From Tanytarsus gracilentus (lineage: Eukaryota > Arthropoda > Insecta > Diptera > Chironomidae): a DNA stretch of 64,000 bases. The notes under the pieces were generated by a model. The model was not told the origin of the DNA. It did not search any database and saw nothing but the letters and a program-made list of their open reading frames with translations. Positions 1 through 11,589 of the stretch are shown here, piece after piece; the stretch's first letter is position 1, and each line of letters begins with the position of its first letter. Both the position numbers and the translations under genes were made by a program. The DNA lies in the NCBI GenBank assembly GCA_038502055.1, contig JAXRKN010000044.1:2204001-2268000 (forward strand), read 5' to 3'.

Positions 1-116
1 CATAAATGAGTTAGTTCGAAGAAAAAAAAAACTTTGTTAATGTCCTCCTTATGGGATGTGCATTAAACCAAACGAAACTTTAACATTTCAACTTCTTTTT
101 CTTCTTCTTTTTGCAG

Positions 117-1990
117 ATCATAGACATTAGAGACATTTTGCGGGTGCCTAGCATAGAACAAATGAAAGATGTTTACATTGTTCAGTGTTTAATGGAGACT
201 GATTTATATAAATTGTTAAAAACACAAGTAAGTATGCTCAGTTTTATTAGATTTTGTTGTTTGATGATACTCCGAGACGAAATTTGTTATCGCTCATTTT
301 AGAAGAGTGTAAAAGTATTCAATTAGTCTTGGATTTTGCATTAAAATTTAAGAGGATAAAAAGAAAGAACTCTTGAGTTTTATTATGAGCAAAGTTTTGT
401 AATTAAATTGAGTTGCTCTTAAAAGTGTTAACAACGTTTGAAACTAAATTAAAAGTGGGCTCTTTTTCATTCATAAAAAAATTTTAATGAGAAAACCTTT
501 AAGTATCTGAAATATTTCAAGAATTTTGAAAATATCGTGACCGAATTATTTTTCTCAGAAAGCGCCCAAATTTAGAAGAATTTTTCAACCTACTCATATC
601 CGCGAAAAGCTCCCAGCAATTTTATGTGAACAAAAAATTATTTAAATTTTCCCTCAAGTAATTCTTAAGCAAAATTTAATCATTTACCTGGTGAATTTAA
701 TCATATTAGTGAGCTTTTAGTCTTTATGGAGTTTCTTGAACAGAAAATTTATGACACTTAACCCATTTCCATCTTAAAAAACCCTCAATGAAATGTTGAG
801 TTCAGAGATGAAAGTTGCGACAGTAGTGGCTCATAAAATTCACTCTCTGGAGTGCGAGTGAAAGGGAAATGTTGTAAATAATTCAGCATTTTCTTCTTTT
901 TACATCGTCATCATCAACATTTCACTTTTCACATGAATGTTGTATGTTTTTGCTCCCCAATCATCTCTTAGTTCTTAATTTAGTGAAAATATATAATAAG
1001 ACACAAATACATAATTTAATTTATTTTTTCTTCTTTCCAGAGATTAAGTAACGATCACATCTGCTACTTCTTGTATCAAATTTTGCGCGGTCTCAAATAT
1101 ATTCATTCGGCCAATGTCTTGCATCGTGACTTGAAACCATCGAATTTGCTCCTAAATACGACATGTGATTTAAAGGTTTGATTGGCGCACTTAATGCCTA
1201 TTACGATGATGTCGATGATATTAAGAGAGATTAATAAACTTTTTTTTTTGCTCTCTTTACAGATATGTGATTTTGGCTTGGCACGTGTTGCAGATCCGGA
1301 ACATGATCACACTGGATTTCTCACTGAATACGTCGCAACGAGATGGTATCGAGCGCCGGTAAGAAAGTTCTAATCTCGCCCGTTTTCATTAATCCATCTT
1401 AATTAAATATATCCACAGGAGATTATGCTAAACAGTAAAGGTTATACAAAGTCTATTGATATCTGGTCAGTTGGCTGCATACTTGCGGAAATGTTGAGCA
1501 ATCGTCCCATCTTCCCCGGAAAGCATTACTTGGATCAGTTAAATCACATTCTCGGTGTACTCGGATCTCCCTCGCAAGAGGACCTGGATTGCATAGTAAA
1601 CGAGAAGGCTCGCAGCTATCTTCAGTCATTACCATTTAAGCCGAAAGTACCGTGGAATAAATTATTCCCGCAAGCGGACGCAAAGGCACTCGACTTGCTC
1701 GGCAAGATGTTAACATTTAATCCCTACAAGCGAATATCCGTCGAGGAGGCTCTCGCACATCCTTATTTAGAGCAATACTACGATCCGGCTGATGAGGTAA
1801 TTATTAATTATTGTCATCTATCATAGTCATTACTTACTAAATTATTTTCTCTCATGCAACACAGCCCGTTGCCGAAGAACCATTCCGCATTGCAATGGAG
1901 TTGGACGATCTTCCAAAGGAGACGTTAAAGCAGCTAATTTATGAGGAAACGCTACGATTTGCCGACTGTAATCACGAGCAAGAAGCTTAA
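117..1990 (+). CDS. rl: ERK-type MAP kinase (rolled/MAPK1 orthologue), 5' part missing
   Basis: Extracellular signal-regulated kinase, the last kinase of the Ras-Raf-MEK cascade, a cytoplasmic and nuclear Ser/Thr kinase. Exons read as join(117..227, 1041..1175, 1263..1358, 1419..1796, 1865..1990), all phase 0, giving 281 residues up to a TAA stop. Visible motifs, in order: the ERK segment ending TDLYKLLKTQ, the catalytic loop HRDLKPSN (exon 2), DFGLARV and the dual-phosphorylation TEY activation loop followed by the VATRWYRAPE region (exon 3 into exon 4), the WSVGCILAEM helix and the C-terminal lobe including the YYDPADEPVAEEPF tail that is typical of ERK1/2 rather than of p38 or JNK. The N-terminal lobe with the ATP-binding glycine loop and Lys lies upstream of the window. 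The last 12 residues (FADCNHEQEA and neighbours) are lineage-specific. Identity is near certain. Confidence 0.97.
228..1040 (+). other. Intron of the ERK gene
   Basis: An 813-bp intron with donor GTAAGT at 228 and acceptor TTTCCAG ending at 1040. It is AT-rich and I see no conserved element or ORF of note in it; the other introns of this gene are under 90 bp. Confidence 0.8.
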
Positions 1991-4900
1991 ATACATCATC
2001 TCTTATGATCTCATCAAGATGAAAGAAGAAAATCACATTAAATTGCAACATTACAACAAACCATCATACTTTTTTATATCAAGAAAAGAAAGAACGCAAG
2101 CAACAAGGTAAAAATGAAAAGGCGATAAGTGTAGCGAAATGTTGGCGACTATGAGGGGGAAAATGGAGCATATTTAACTTTAACACTCTCTAAGTGTAAA
2201 TTACTTTTCATTAGAAATTTTCTCGTTTAAGAAGAAATTATGGATATGAGAGGTTAAAAAACCAATTCATATATGAAGAAAAATTGTAAATTTGATTTTT
2301 TAAGAATTAAAAAAAATTGGCTTCAAATATTACTGAAAAAAAGAAGATTTGATAGTTCTCGATGTTTTTTGACAAAAAAATGATGTTAATTGATAATTTT
2401 TAATAAGAATCGTGATTTATTAGCTGAGAGATGTTCAACTTTTTATGTGTTTTTGGAGTAACATTTTTATGCAGAGATTATGGCGCTTCTAAAATGTAAT
2501 TTTTAAATCAAAAAATAATTAATCTTCAAATTTCTATTTAAAAACAGTTTTTTTACTAAAATACTTTGATAATCAATATAAAAGAATCAAATCATTTCGA
2601 AATTATTAAAAATAAATCTTATTGTAATTTCTTCTCTTTTTAACATTACGAGATGATTGTAGCGAATTCAACGAGCCACATTTTTTTTTATCAAAAAGTG
2701 CTTCGTAAAACTTTATTAACATCCTTCCGCTTATCCATCAGCTCGGCTTACATTAATAATTAAATAACATAGGTGTTCGTTTTTTTTCAAATGAAGCAAT
2801 TTTTTAAAGCATAATATTTTAAAGATAAAAACAAGCTGATGAAGACATAAGGAACATTTTTTAAAAGCAACAAAACTGTTTTAGCAAATCAAAGGAAAAT
2901 GAGAGAATCTACTTAAATGAATTTCCCACTGAAATCAGTTTTTTAGAGATCTTACCCCGCTATGAAAAAAATGCTCCATCAAATTCTCAATTGTTTAAAT
3001 TTTACATGCAAAAATAAAATTAGTTAATCGCGTATACAAAAAAAATTATCGAGTGAAACAATCAAAGAAACGAAAATGTTGTTAAGGAACGTGCCAGTCG
3101 TAGAGAATTGAATTGTTACCCAATTATTAAAAATTCCTCACATAAAAAAATCACTGTTAAAATTTTCATTGAGATTCACTCTCTCACGCAAACATTTTAG
3201 AGGTTAATTCAAAAATTACGTCATGCTAAAACTTTATTGCTGTCAGAATTTTGATAAAGAACTCGAAAGAGTGTCATTAAAAAATTACTTAGTTAGAATC
3301 ACAAAAAAAAATTTGAAACATGCGTGACGTAATTTGCAATCAACCTTCAAGTAATAAAAGAGAATCGTGGAAAGCTTAAGGCTTGAAATCACATCACACA
3401 TATATAATTATTATAATATCAAAAAAAAAGAGAAATTAAGGAAAAAAATTTCATGGTGATATGAATTAACGTAACAGTTATAATAGAGTAATAATAATAA
3501 TGAGCCAGACACTGCTACGAGTAGCGTAATAGATTTTTAAAATGCATTTCTTTTCTCTTCCTATCCCAATTGCATTAAAATATATTAACGATTTATTATT
3601 CCATCATTTTCATAGAAGAAAGCTCTCAGAAAGTGTGCAGACAACTAATAATTAGAGAAGTTAGACGCAGGATAAAAAAAAATGTTGAAGTATTCAATAG
3701 TGGTAAAATGTTATTATTATAAATGAAATTTAATGCGCTCGTAATTAGCTGAGAGAAGGATTTTACAGGCAAATTAATTAAAGCCCACACATCATTACAT
3801 ATGTTATTGAATAATTAATTCGTATATTTTTTATTGAGTACTTATATTCCATTCAATTTGCAATTAATTCAAAATGCTCGCAATCATTATGAGAAAAGAT
3901 TAATTCCATAATTCTAAATGAGGATATGCTTTCTAATGTGTTGTTTCGTGAAGCTTTCTAATTCCATAGAAATGAATTCTTCGAAAACATAAAACTGATT
4001 TGCATTTGGAATTAATTTCACGGTTAGGTTTGCTCCTCCATGAATATTCATTAGAAAACATTCGTGGAAAATAAATTTGAATTTGTGTATGAGAAAATTT
4101 ACAGTGTGCTTTAAAGAACTGAGCATGTATATCCTCGAGGAGCATCAACCAACTGTCTTCAATAAGTTTAATAATGCGAAAAACAGAAAAGCTTTTGAAA
4201 GCTCTTGTTGTCTTCTTATTAATTAAATGAGAAATTCAAATTACCGATAAATATTAACAATAAAAAAAGGCAAATATAAATAAAATAGAAGTACATAAAA
4301 ATATATACAATAATGCTAACGAAAAAACAAAAAAAACTGGTAAACCCCAAGAGAAAAAGATTTTAGGCAATAGAGAAGAAAAAAATCATAATTCAACTCA
4401 AATATCAACCAATTAATATTTCATCAACTTTTTCACTCTCAATTTCATTTTCATTCACGTGCCATTGACGATTAAAAATCAACAAAAAAAATTTAACATA
4501 AACTCTCTCTTTACAATGTGAAAAGCGTAATTAATTAAAAATTATTGATGGAAAACATTTTCTTATCAATTTAAAAAGTTTCAACTTGTTTTTTCTTTCG
4601 ATGAATGGAATAAATTTTCATTGGATGTGTTTTGAGAGTTTGCACAGTTGTTAAAAAAAAATCAAATACATTACACTTTTGAAGATAATTAATGACGAAA
4701 ACAAATTTAAAATTTTCCTCTTTAAAAAAATAAATGTTTTAAATGTAAAAGGAAAAAAAGTCCTTAAAAATGATGAATAAAGAATTCATGAGGAATCAGA
4801 AGTATGATTACATTTTAATTCCTAGAAAGGTCTCGGAAAAACTCATTCGCTAATGATTTGAGAAGGAGAATCTCAATGAATTTTTTATTTCAAACTCTCA

Positions 4901-5006
4901 TCCAAAAGCCTTCCTTTTTTTAAAAACGAATGTTAGGTAAAAAATTAAATATAAACAAAAGAGAAAACTGCGTAAAAAATTTTCACATCAACAGAATTTT
5001 TTTTTT
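1991..5006. other. 3' UTR of the ERK gene and intergenic region
   Basis: Three kilobases of AT-rich sequence with many A/T homopolymers. The proximal part is presumably the 3' UTR of the kinase gene, but several AATAAA-like strings make its end undecidable by eye. The only open frames are about 70 codons long on the minus strand around 3.9-4.15 kb, overlap each other in two frames and show no protein-like composition. No gene supported. Confidence 0.6.
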
Positions 5007-7030
5007 CTACAGCTTATATCGCGTGGTGGGAATAAACGCTTGTAAATCGTGACATTCCTGTATCCAAATGTCTTTTACAACTTCAGCTTTTGTGTTTTTC
5101 GGCAGATTCTTGCCAAACTTTGTGATGATATAATTTGCCCTTGTTGGATCTTTTGTCAAAATGCCCAGCATATGCTTGATGATGTGAACAAACTTGATTA
5201 TTGTGGCTGCTGGTAGGTCACCATTTAGATAGAAAGTTTTGTTTTTGAAAGCTTCACATTCAACATTTGTGTAATCTATCGAGCTTTCACTATCATATTC
5301 AGCAACATTTATCTTCTGCTCATCATTGTCATTATTATCAGGTAAATTAACAGTTTCGTCACCATCATCGATAACTACTTTTGGCGGCTTAACAACAACA
5401 ATCATATCGTCGTCATCCGAGTCATCAACCTTCATCTTCTTTTCCGGCGTTTTATTTCTTTTGTCTACAATCAACATGTCACCATCCGAATCCGAGTCGT
5501 TTAAAGTTTTCGTTGCTTTCGGCCGACTCCACTCACAAAGTACTTCTTCTTCACTCTCATTGCCAGTCTTGTCATCACGATCCACTGCAAAGCGACGCCA
5601 TGGCAAACGCTTTTGCTCTCTAAAGCAATTTTCAATCCATTTTGCCGACACAATTTTTCCTTTTCCTTTTACTTGATTAAACTTTGGTGTATTTGCGAAG
5701 GCACATCTGAAAATAATTCATCAAAAATGAGGACAGAGAGAGAGAAGAAAAGTATTAAAGTACGGTCAACCGCAATAAATTTTAAAAGAGCGTGACTCAC
5801 ATCAAATGCGTACAAGTACTGTCCCAATCACCCTTGTATCGTCCGCCCAAATCCAGTGCCTTCTGTCTAAGAATGCCTCTCTCGGGATTTTGATAGCCAC
5901 TCATTACGAATACGACACCTTCCAATAGCTTGCCAAATGGCTTATATTGAGGCTCAACTTTGTTTGGCGTTGGAGGCTTTTTTAAATTTGACATTTTTGA
6001 AGGCTGCGGTGATGATGTTTTCGACGTTGATGGATTGCTGATGAATGATGCAAATTTATTGGTGGGCGATATCGGTTGTGGCTTTAAAGATGATTTTGGC
6101 TCTTGAATTTTACGATCTGTATCAATTTTTTTCTGTAATCGTTCGTTCGGCACGTCGTCATCGCTCTCGTACATGAGACCCTTGCTTCGATTACGATTTT
6201 CTATTTTAGCTTTTGGCTTAAAGCTATTTTTTTCGCCATCTGACGAGGAACCACTTGTTGAACGTATTCGTTTGCGAGAATCGTTGAGTTTTGATTTGAT
6301 TTGAGCCTTTAGATCCGGCTTCGGCGATTCCTTTTTAATTTGCCACTTTTTAAAGGGTGACAATTGTTCCGGATCATCATCATCTTCATCCGAGGAGTCT
6401 CTAAATGCAAATTTTCCAATCTTTTTAGTTGCCTTCGAAGAAGATGGAGATGATTTTTTCATTTGAATGGGCACGCTCGTGGCTTTCGGCAAAATTTTCT
6501 CTTCCTTTACCTCATCGGGCGTGTATAATGTGATGAACGCAATTCCAAACTGCTTGCGAGTGTTGTAAGGCTGAACACAAATAACTTTTACAAGATCCCA
6601 CTTCTGTTCAGAAACTGACTCGACCATTGAACTTTTCTCGAAGAATCTAATACGATTGGGCGTTTGTTCGGCACGTGCTTCCTTCTCCGACATGAAGCTG
6701 CATGTTAAGAGAAGTTCTTTAAATTCCGGAGGATCTTGCTTGCTATTTCCGACAAGTATTTCCATAAATGCACTCCACTCATTGCCAACGTCCAGTTTAT
6801 TGATGCGATATGGCTTATCGAGTTTAATTACAACGAATGCTTGCTTTTCTCCAGGCGTCTTACACTTCCATCTCGCTGTCTTTTGATTTTCAAGGAGATT
6901 TTCGGCTCGAAAATTCTAAAAATGATTTTATATCTCTAATTGAAGGAACTTTTACTTCTTTTTTATGTTGAACACTTACTGGATCCTCACTAGAATAGCT
7001 ATGGATGGTTTTACTAGTTATTATCGGCAT
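5007..7030 (-). CDS. XRCC1: XRCC1 single-strand-break repair scaffold
   Basis: Nuclear scaffold of base-excision and single-strand-break repair that binds DNA polymerase beta, PARP and DNA ligase III. Model: complement(join(5007..5706, 5801..6915, 6980..7030)), 621 residues, close to the about 630 of the human protein. The N-terminal domain (about 1-150) starts MPIITSKTIHSYSSEDP and contains the TCSFMSEKEAR and NRIRFF blocks of the polymerase-beta-binding fold. A basic, Ser/Pro-rich linker with acidic DSSDEDDDDPE clusters follows; these look like CK2 sites of the type that recruit FHA-domain partners, by analogy with vertebrates. BRCT1 is about 344-430 (FGKLLEGVVFVMSGYQNP, then CAFANTPKF across the exon 2/3 junction). 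A weaker BRCT2 occupies about 544-621. The start is the only ATG giving the canonical N-terminus. Divergent from ZC3H15 across 360 bp. Confident. Confidence 0.95.
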
Positions 7031-7105
7031 ATTTCACAATATTAATAAAAGTTTTTAGTTTCGCAAATTGTAAACAAACATTTTCTGCCGCGTTTTTTCT
7101 ACGTA

Positions 7106-7113
7106 TTACGTAA
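7106..7113. promoter_or_regulatory. Palindromic bZIP-type site TTACGTAA
   Basis: Perfect TTACGTAA palindrome, the consensus for PAR-bZIP factors (vrille/Pdp1 type in flies), 11 bp from the E2F-like site. Eight-base sites occur by chance, so binding is a guess. Confidence 0.35.
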
Positions 7114-7124
7114 CACGTAACTTT

Positions 7125-7136
7125 TTTGGCGCGAAA
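7125..7136. promoter_or_regulatory. E2F/DP consensus site
   Basis: TTTGGCGCGAAA, a match to the E2F consensus TTTSSCGC read on either strand (TTTGGCGC and TTTCGCGC). It lies about 95 bp upstream of the XRCC1 start codon. E2F control of replication and repair genes is established in animals; its use here is inferred. Confidence 0.6.
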
Positions 7137-7390
7137 TTTAAAACAGATTAAAAATAAAATTATTTAAATATTTTTAGATCACATCCATCTAAATTCACAA
7201 AATAGTTTTAAATAAACTGAATTAAGTCACTTAAGTCATGCTTAATTACACAAATTAATAATTTATCAAAATAATAAGAGCATCCACTGTGTCACAATCG
7301 AAAATCTGATCTTCGAAAATTCGATCATTGAGAGCACAGCGAGAGTGCAGTAATTTTTTTCCTTTCAAAAATCCTCTTAATTAATTAATT

Positions 7391-8863
7391 ATGCCACCAA
7401 AAAAGGCTCCGGCGGCTGCCAGCAAGAAGGCAGAAGTGAAGAAGAAGGAGAAAATTATCGAGGTAAGCGTCATAGAGGCAAACTTAAATTTAAGTAAAAA
7501 AAAGGTTAATGTTTATGCCAAATTTCCACTTTTAAAAAAATTTTAAGGACAAAACATTCGGTCTCAAAAATAAGAAAGGAGCAAAGACTCAAAAGTTCAT
7601 TCAGCAAGTGGAGAAGCAAGTTAAGCAAGGCGGCCAACATCCACTGGTTAATAAGCCGGATGAGAAGAAATTGGAGAAGGAAAGAAAATTGAAGGTAGTA
7701 AAATTTAATCACAATGTCTGGATGTGATCTGTGATAATCAGTGATGTGCAAATTTTTTTTTAGGAACAAAAAGAACTCGCAGCACTATTCAAACCGGTGA
7801 TTCCCACTCAGAAAATTGAAGCTGGCACTGATCCCAAGTCGGTGTTGTGTGCTTTCTTTAAGCAAGGCCACTGTACAAAAGGTAATTTTCACCGGCTATT
7901 CAACCTAGTGATTAATTCTTCTTAATATTTTAGGCGACAAATGTAAATTCTCACATGATCTTGCGGTGGAAAGAAAGGGCGAGAAACGCTCAATGTATGT
8001 GGATGCTCGTGAAGCTGGCGAAACTGAAACAATGGCCGATTGGGATGAAACTAAACTGAAGGAGGTCGTTGCAACGAAGCACGCAACAGAGAAAACGAAT
8101 GCAACGGCAATTATCTGCAAATATTTCATAGAAGCTGTCGAAAAATCGCTCTACGGATGGTTTTGGGAGTGTCCGAATGGAAAATCGTGCATCTATCGTC
8201 ATGCCCTGCCGCCCGGATATGTGCTCAAAAAGGATAAAAAGAAGGAGGACAAAAAAGATGAGATTTCACTCGAGGAGCTTATTGAAAAGGAGCGAGCTGG
8301 TCTTGGCAGCACCACAACTAAAGTCACGCTAGAAACATTTTTGGCGTGGAAGAAGCGGAAAATTGAGGAGAAGCGGCTGACGGCTATGGAAGATGAAAAG
8401 AAGAAATTGAAAGACTACAAGTCGGGCAAGCAGTTTGGAATTTCTGGTCGTGAGATGTTTAGCTTCAATCCGGATTTGGTCAACGATGGCATGGACGAAG
8501 GTGATGAAGCACTCGAGTATACGCGAGAAGTTGATGAGAATGAAAATGATTTTAAGGAAATTGATTTTTCGGCACTGAGTGCTGGATTAACGGATGTAAG
8601 CTTATTAACTAAATGTGAAGTATTTTCTAACAAAATTCTCTTTTAAGGTCGACGGAAGTGGCACAATTGCAACAGATGATCGTTTCGAGCGACTAAAACC
8701 AACGATAGCGGACAATGGCGAAGCATCGGGTGCTTTAGTGGACGAGGCCGGTCCAATTAACGAGAACTTGTTCCTTGACGAAGACTTGGACGGTCTCGAT
8801 GATGAACTAAATGATTTAGATATCGATAGTGACGAAGACGATGATCCGAGCACTGAAAACTGA
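7391..8863 (+). CDS. ZC3H15: ZC3H15 / DRG family regulatory protein 1 (DFRP1)
   Basis: Cytoplasmic CCCH zinc-finger protein that binds and stabilises the translational GTPase DRG1 on ribosomes. Model: join(7391..7462, 7548..7694, 7764..7881, 7934..8595, 8648..8863), 404 residues. It opens with the family signature MPPKKAPAAASKKAEVKKKE and continues KIIEDKTFGLKNKKGAK across the first junction. Two CCCH fingers are visible: residues about 102-120 (CAFFKQGHC...CKFSH) and about 174-202 (CKYF...CPNGKSCIYRH). The stretch ALPPGYVLKKDKKKE-DEISLEELIE is the conserved DRG-binding region, followed by FLAWKKRKIEEK and an acidic C-terminus with ENLFLDEDLDGL. Lysine-rich N-terminus and length match the family (human about 426). 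AATAAA signals follow near 8.95 kb. Confident. Confidence 0.96.
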
Positions 8864-9151
8864 ATTTTACTTTTACCGCCTTTTATTCAGTCTCAAATGT
8901 GGAGAGAAGAAAAAAAATTAATAATTTCAGAATGTTTTCATTGAAATAATAAAAAAAAATAAAGTTAATTACAGAAAATTTCAAATTTCTAACAACAAAA
9001 TATTTTTTAAATTTCCAATAATTTTCGGTGTGCGTGTGCGGAAGTTTGAATTTTTTCGACATTCTATTTTTAATCTCCGACGGAATTCTCGCACATTTTT
9101 GCAGTTTTAATTTATTTTAATAGTTTAATTAACATTTAAAAAACTCCCATC

Positions 9152-10038
9152 ATGCAGGTAAGCTAAAAAAGTGCAATAAACTCAAAATATTTTCAAATCT
9201 CGTCGAGAAATGTGAAATATTTTCTATTTTTATCCATAAATGGAAATTTTATGATCGCGAGTCATGTGAAAATGATTTTTCTCACTTTCTCCACCGCCAG
9301 GATCCAAATGAAGACACCGAATGGAATGATGCGCTTCGAAAAAAAGGCATTTTACCACCAAAACCAAAAGAGAAGGAAATCACTGAAGCTGACATTGTGA
9401 GCATGCTGGAGCAAACGATTGAACAGAAAAATAATAGTAAGTGAGTCATAAGTAAAGAATGAGTCACTAATTAACTTTTAATTTTAGGTCACAATCTGGA
9501 AAAATTAAATCTCGACGAGCTGGACGAGCTGGAAGATAGCGAGGATGAGGCAGTTTTAATTGAATACCGCAACAAAAGAATTGCAGAATTAAAAGATCTC
9601 GCGAGTAAAGCCAAGTTTGGAAGTGTTCGTGAAATCACAGGCGAAGAATATGTTAATGAAGTTAACAAAGCAGGCGATGATGTATGGGTGGTGTTGCATC
9701 TTTATGCACGCGGAATTCCATTTTGTGCTCTTCTCAATCAATTCATAAATCAACTTGCTGTAAAGTTTCCTACCGTGAAATTTTTACGCTCAATTGCACA
9801 GACCTGCATACCCAATTTCCCCGAGAAGAATTTACCGGCGATTTTTGTCTATCACAATGGCCAATTGAAGAAGCAATTTTTGGGTGCAGTTGATTTGAGA
9901 GGACCACGCTGCACGATAGATGAAATTGAATTTTTGCTCGGTAAAATTGGAGCTGTCAAAACTGAAATTACAGAGGACCCGCGACCGGCCGTTAAAGACG
10001 TTCTCTTCCGAGATCTCGCAGATAATAACGATTGGTGA
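9152..10038 (+). CDS. viaf: Phosducin-like protein 3 / viral IAP-associated factor (viaf)
   Basis: Cytosolic co-chaperone of the TRiC/CCT chaperonin with a thioredoxin-like fold; described in flies as an IAP-associated factor influencing caspases. Model: join(9152..9157, 9301..9436, 9488..10038), 230 residues. The first coding exon is only six bases (ATG CAG) and is joined to DPNEDTEWNDALRKKGILPP, which reconstitutes the very conserved family N-terminus. The middle is helical and acidic (LDELDELEDSED), then comes the thioredoxin-like part from about residue 90 with ITGEEYVNEV, VWVVLHLYARGIPFCALLNQ and TCIPNFPEKNLPAIFVYHNG. It lacks a CxxC redox motif, as the family does. It lies 288 bp downstream of ZC3H15 on the same strand. 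AATAAA is at about 10.07 kb. Confidence 0.95.
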
Positions 10039-10588
10039 AGTAACAAAACTTTTTTGTGTGTTTGAAATTGTGCTAATAAAAATTTCTACTCTAATTTAAA
10101 ACCGTTAATTTTTTTCCCTACACTCATCATTTTTTTATTTAATTGATCTGAAGACTAATTTACACATAGTAGTAGACAGTAATAGTAGTTTTTTTATTTG
10201 AAAATTTAGACAAAAGGAAAATTGCTTCGAAATTTGAGATCTAAATTAGAATTAATGAATATATTTTGTGAAAAAAGAGCTTTTTAATGCAAAACATGAA
10301 TCTTTTCCCTCTCAAATATTACAATTTTAAACTTTTATCGACAATTCTCTTTTAACATTTTCACTACTCTTCATCTTTCTCTCACAATAAAATGAAAGCT
10401 CAGATCGTTCCTGAATTCTCGCTTTAATAATCAATCGAAAAAAAATATTCTTTAGAAAGTCCGCATATATAGAAAAAATAGCGGCACGTACGCAATCATT
10501 GCTGAGAGACAATAATTGTTTTGTTGGTGTGTGGAAAAATATAGGTAATCATAATTAATTAGGAGTTGAGGATGCGACGATAAATTAA
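10039..10588. other. Convergent intergenic region (3' ends of viaf and endos)
   Basis: 550 bp between two converging genes. It carries the viaf polyadenylation signal near 10,075 and presumably the 3' UTR of the endosulfine gene. Nothing else recognised. Confidence 0.7.
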
Positions 10589-11102
10589 TTAACTGCTCGG
10601 CATATTATGGTATGGCTGCTTATTGCATGGCTGAATTATAGAGGTCTTTCGTATCGGCACAGATTCAGGCGTCGGAATGGCGTCGCCGGTTGTAACTTTG
10701 TTCGCGAAAATTTGTTTAATGCCGCCAGTCTTTTGTTTGGCCATTTGATAATCGCCCGAGTCGAAGTACTTTTGTCCTTTCTGAAGTCTCTTCTGAAGGA
10801 ATGCCGAGTGTCCTCCAGGACGTCCTCCTAGTCCACCGGCCGCATAAGGATATTTTTCCTTGAGCTTTTCCTCTTCCTGTTTAAGCATCTCCTGTGGATT
10901 TTGCTAAAAAAAAGAGAGTAGAACGGGAATCGATTAAAGATGGTTATCGCAACTTTTTCTTCTTCTTTTTTGTTTGAATTTTCTTCACTCTAAAAGATCC
11001 AGCGAATTGATTTTAACTTACTTCTGGCGGTGCCTCGTGCTCTGTTGGCGAATCATCGACACTCTCAGTGCGTGTTGGCTCAATATTTTCTTCGGAACTC
11101 AT
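10589..11102 (-). CDS. endos: Alpha-endosulfine (ENSA/ARPP19 family)
   Basis: Small, intrinsically disordered inhibitor of PP2A-B55; when phosphorylated by Greatwall kinase it blocks the phosphatase during mitosis and meiosis. Model: complement(join(10589..10903, 11022..11102)), 131 residues. The signature FDSGDY is at residues 74-79, so the Greatwall target serine is about S76; it is preceded by GGHSAFLQKRLQKGQKY and followed by QMAKQKTGGIKQIFANKV. A C-terminal PKA-type site RKTS (serine about 115) is also conserved. The start at 11102 gives MSSEENIEP. An in-frame open stretch upstream to 11210 lies in what looks like a 5'-UTR intron: acceptor TTTTTGCAG ends at 11121 and a donor GTAAG begins at 11255 on the minus strand. 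Confident. Confidence 0.96.
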
Positions 11103-11120
11103 TGTGTGTGTGGGAAAATT

Positions 11121-11589
11121 CTGCAAAAATAAATTTTTGAAAATTTTCAAGCTTGACCTTGTATGCGTTTCAAGGAAAACGTGTTCTAATTCCATCAATT
11201 GCACTTCCACTCAACCATCTGGCGCCGATCGATGATGTAATCTAACGATTCTTACCTTCTGATCGCTTCTAAAATGCACTTAAGTTGAGTAATGAATTAA
11301 AATTAAACAATTTATTCTTCCGAACAGCTTTCGATTTCTTCTTTTTCTATTTATTCGAAACTTTTTTGGCAGTTATGAAATTTTTACAGTGAACTCTCGA
11401 AATTTGAGGGTTGAAAAAATTTGAATAATTTTCTAACGGATTTAATTAAGAACTCAAATTGCGCAATTAAAAAACTCTCGAAGAAATGACACTGATATGC
11501 CATAGCTGTGTCACTTAATTAGTTGGTTTAACGAGCAATAAATTTTATTGGATTGTGGAATGGATATTCGTTCAGATAGATACATAAAT
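11121..11589. other. 5' UTR intron of endos and spacer
   Basis: Minus-strand acceptor at 11121-11123 and donor at 11251-11255 define a probable 135-bp intron in the endosulfine 5' UTR. The remaining 330 bp up to the stop codon of the next minus-strand gene is AT-rich and must contain the endos promoter and the upstream gene's 3' UTR. Confidence 0.55.

Larger units (their letters stand above)
7031..7390. promoter_or_regulatory. Divergent promoter between XRCC1 and ZC3H15
   Basis: 360 bp separate the two divergent ATG codons. The XRCC1-proximal half holds a palindromic TTACGTAA with a second ACGTAA nearby, and a consensus E2F site; these are listed separately. The rest is AT-rich. No TATA box is evident for either gene, as expected for housekeeping promoters. 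Confidence 0.6.

Noticed and set aside
5326..5676. 116-codon plus-strand frame
   Set aside because: Antisense shadow of the XRCC1 acidic region; Ser-rich translation comes from reversed Asp/Glu codons.
11103..11210. N-terminal extension of endosulfine by an in-frame upstream start
   Set aside because: The extension crosses a probable 5'-UTR splice acceptor and the ATG at 11102 gives the family-typical start.
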